Of a DNA stretch of 64,000 nt, positions 63,396 through 64,000 are shown piece by piece. This DNA is from Gammaproteobacteria bacterium. GTDB taxonomy: Bacteria > Pseudomonadota > Gammaproteobacteria > Xanthomonadales > SZUA-36. Each line of letters begins with the position of its first letter. Positions within the stretch are counted from its first letter, which is position 1. Location: NCBI GenBank assembly GCA_021772915.1, contig JAJFLB010000016.1:62001-126000 (forward strand), given 5' to 3'. Under the pieces are notes generated by a model, which was not told where the DNA came from, searched no databases, and was given only the letters and a program-made list of their open reading frames with translations. The translations under genes and the position numbers were made by a program.

Positions 63396-64000
63396 TTGAA
63401 CCTGCTTATTGTTTTTAATCCAAATGCGGCCTACGGCCGTTCGGTCAAAAAGCTGACGGCCATCAAAAAGGTGTTTGTAAACCTGGGCATCAAAACAGAA
63501 TTCAAACCCACCACTCATCCGGGTCATGCGAGTGACCTTGTGGCGAAAACAGACTTGTCGGGCTTCGATGGGGTCATCGCCGCGGGCGGTGACGGAACCG
63601 TATTCGAGGTTCTCAATGGTCTTTACCAACACCCGAAACCGACGCGAATTCCCCTGGGGCTGCTACCGATTGGCACTGGCAATGCCTTCGCCCGGGATTT
63701 GGGGTTGCAGCCTGGGGACTGGTCCGCAGCCATTGACTTGCTGCAACGGGCCCAGATCCGAAAGGTGGATGTTGGTCATGTGGCCGCGAAAGACTGTGAG
63801 TACTACTTTCTTAATATCGTTGGGATGGGTCTTGCGGTAGATGCGGGCTTAACGGCCAAAAAGCTCAAATTCATTGGTAATACGGCCTACACCCTGGCCA
63901 CTCTGTGGCAGACCCTGAAGCTTAAAACCTATCCACTTGAGATAGAAATTGACTCGGTAAAAGTACATAAAAGCGCTTTACTATTCACGATATCAAATAC
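63396..64000 (+). CDS. Diacylglycerol kinase family lipid kinase (cut by window edge)
   Basis: About 201 residues of a DAGK/YegS/BmrU-type lipid kinase are readable. It begins LNLLIVFNPNAAYGRSVKKL and has the nucleotide-binding IAAGGDGTVFEVLNGLY and the family motif GLLPIGTGNAFARDLGL, then FLNIVGMGLAVDAG. The start is TTG 63396 with GGAG at 63384-63387, 8 bases upstream. These enzymes phosphorylate lipids such as diacylglycerol, phosphatidylglycerol or sphingolipid bases. The C-terminus lies outside the window. Confidence 0.9.
   Translation, partial: MNLLIVFNPNAAYGRSVKKLTAIKKVFVNLGIKTEFKPTTHPGHASDLVAKTDLSGFDGVIAAGGDGTVFEVLNGLYQHPKPTRIPLGLLPIGTGNAFARDLGLQPGDWSAAIDLLQRAQIRKVDVGHVAAKDCEYYFLNIVGMGLAVDAGLTAKKLKFIGNTAYTLATLWQTLKLKTYPLEIEIDSVKVHKSALLFTISN

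Overview
The window looks like chromosome from a Gram-negative, probably marine, gammaproteobacterium. It holds outer-membrane machinery (two TonB-dependent receptors, a FadL-type porin, an Mla/MCE lipid transporter, lipoproteins), LPS/capsule sugar genes, and many REP-type palindromes with a REP-associated transposase. No rRNA, tRNA, CRISPR array or prophage was seen. Assignment below class level is not possible from the sequence alone.

Region 1 (1-7967, + strand) is a surface-polysaccharide operon. It holds the end of a thiamine-diphosphate (TPP) enzyme, acetaldehyde dehydrogenase and 4-hydroxy-2-oxovalerate aldolase (a DmpF/DmpG pair), a sugar-nucleotide reductase/epimerase, a GtrA-like flippase, and the four CDP-3,6-dideoxyhexose genes ddhD, ddhA, ddhB and ddhC. 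The combination suggests a branched-chain 3,6-dideoxysugar. Region 2 (8155-30000) is a mosaic of glycan-decorating and secreted-protein genes: a polytopic GT-C-like protein, a methyltransferase, two sulfotransferases, GT31-like and GT10 glycosyltransferases, and rfbB, galE and gmd. Among them lies a secreted set: two paralogous proteins with a shared C-terminal module, a small secreted protein, an FG-GAP/ASPIC protein, an M4 metalloprotease, and a protein with an Asp/Ser repeat.

Region 3 (30100-38200) carries an orphan LytS-type histidine kinase, a RAYT transposase between two REP clusters, an LTA-synthase-like sulfatase-fold membrane protein, a TonB receptor and a DUF3179 protein. Region 4 (38287-54060) is a lipid or hydroxy-acid catabolic region. 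Its seven-gene + strand operon encodes three acyl-CoA dehydrogenases, two SDRs, a MaoC hydratase and a thiolase. It faces a phosphotransferase of the ACAD10/11-LvaA type, a penicillin-acylase lipoprotein, FadL and a four-gene Mla/MCE transporter, so uptake and beta-oxidation of a hydrophobic substrate is a reasonable reading. Region 5 (54368-64000) has a second TonB receptor and then a signalling cluster: a bacterial Popeye-domain membrane protein, DUF3307, a HisKA-like/REC/class III nucleotide cyclase fusion, a lone receiver, and a hybrid histidine kinase with a second degenerate receiver. A lipoprotein and a diacylglycerol-kinase-family gene cut by the window edge follow.

The most notable signals are the Popeye-cyclase neighbourhood, the TPP/DmpFG/dideoxyhexose operon, the REP/RAYT system with compensating palindrome arms and an exact 81-bp tandem array, and the REP that supplies a start codon to the phosphotransferase. 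All functions are inferred from motifs read by eye; no database search was run.
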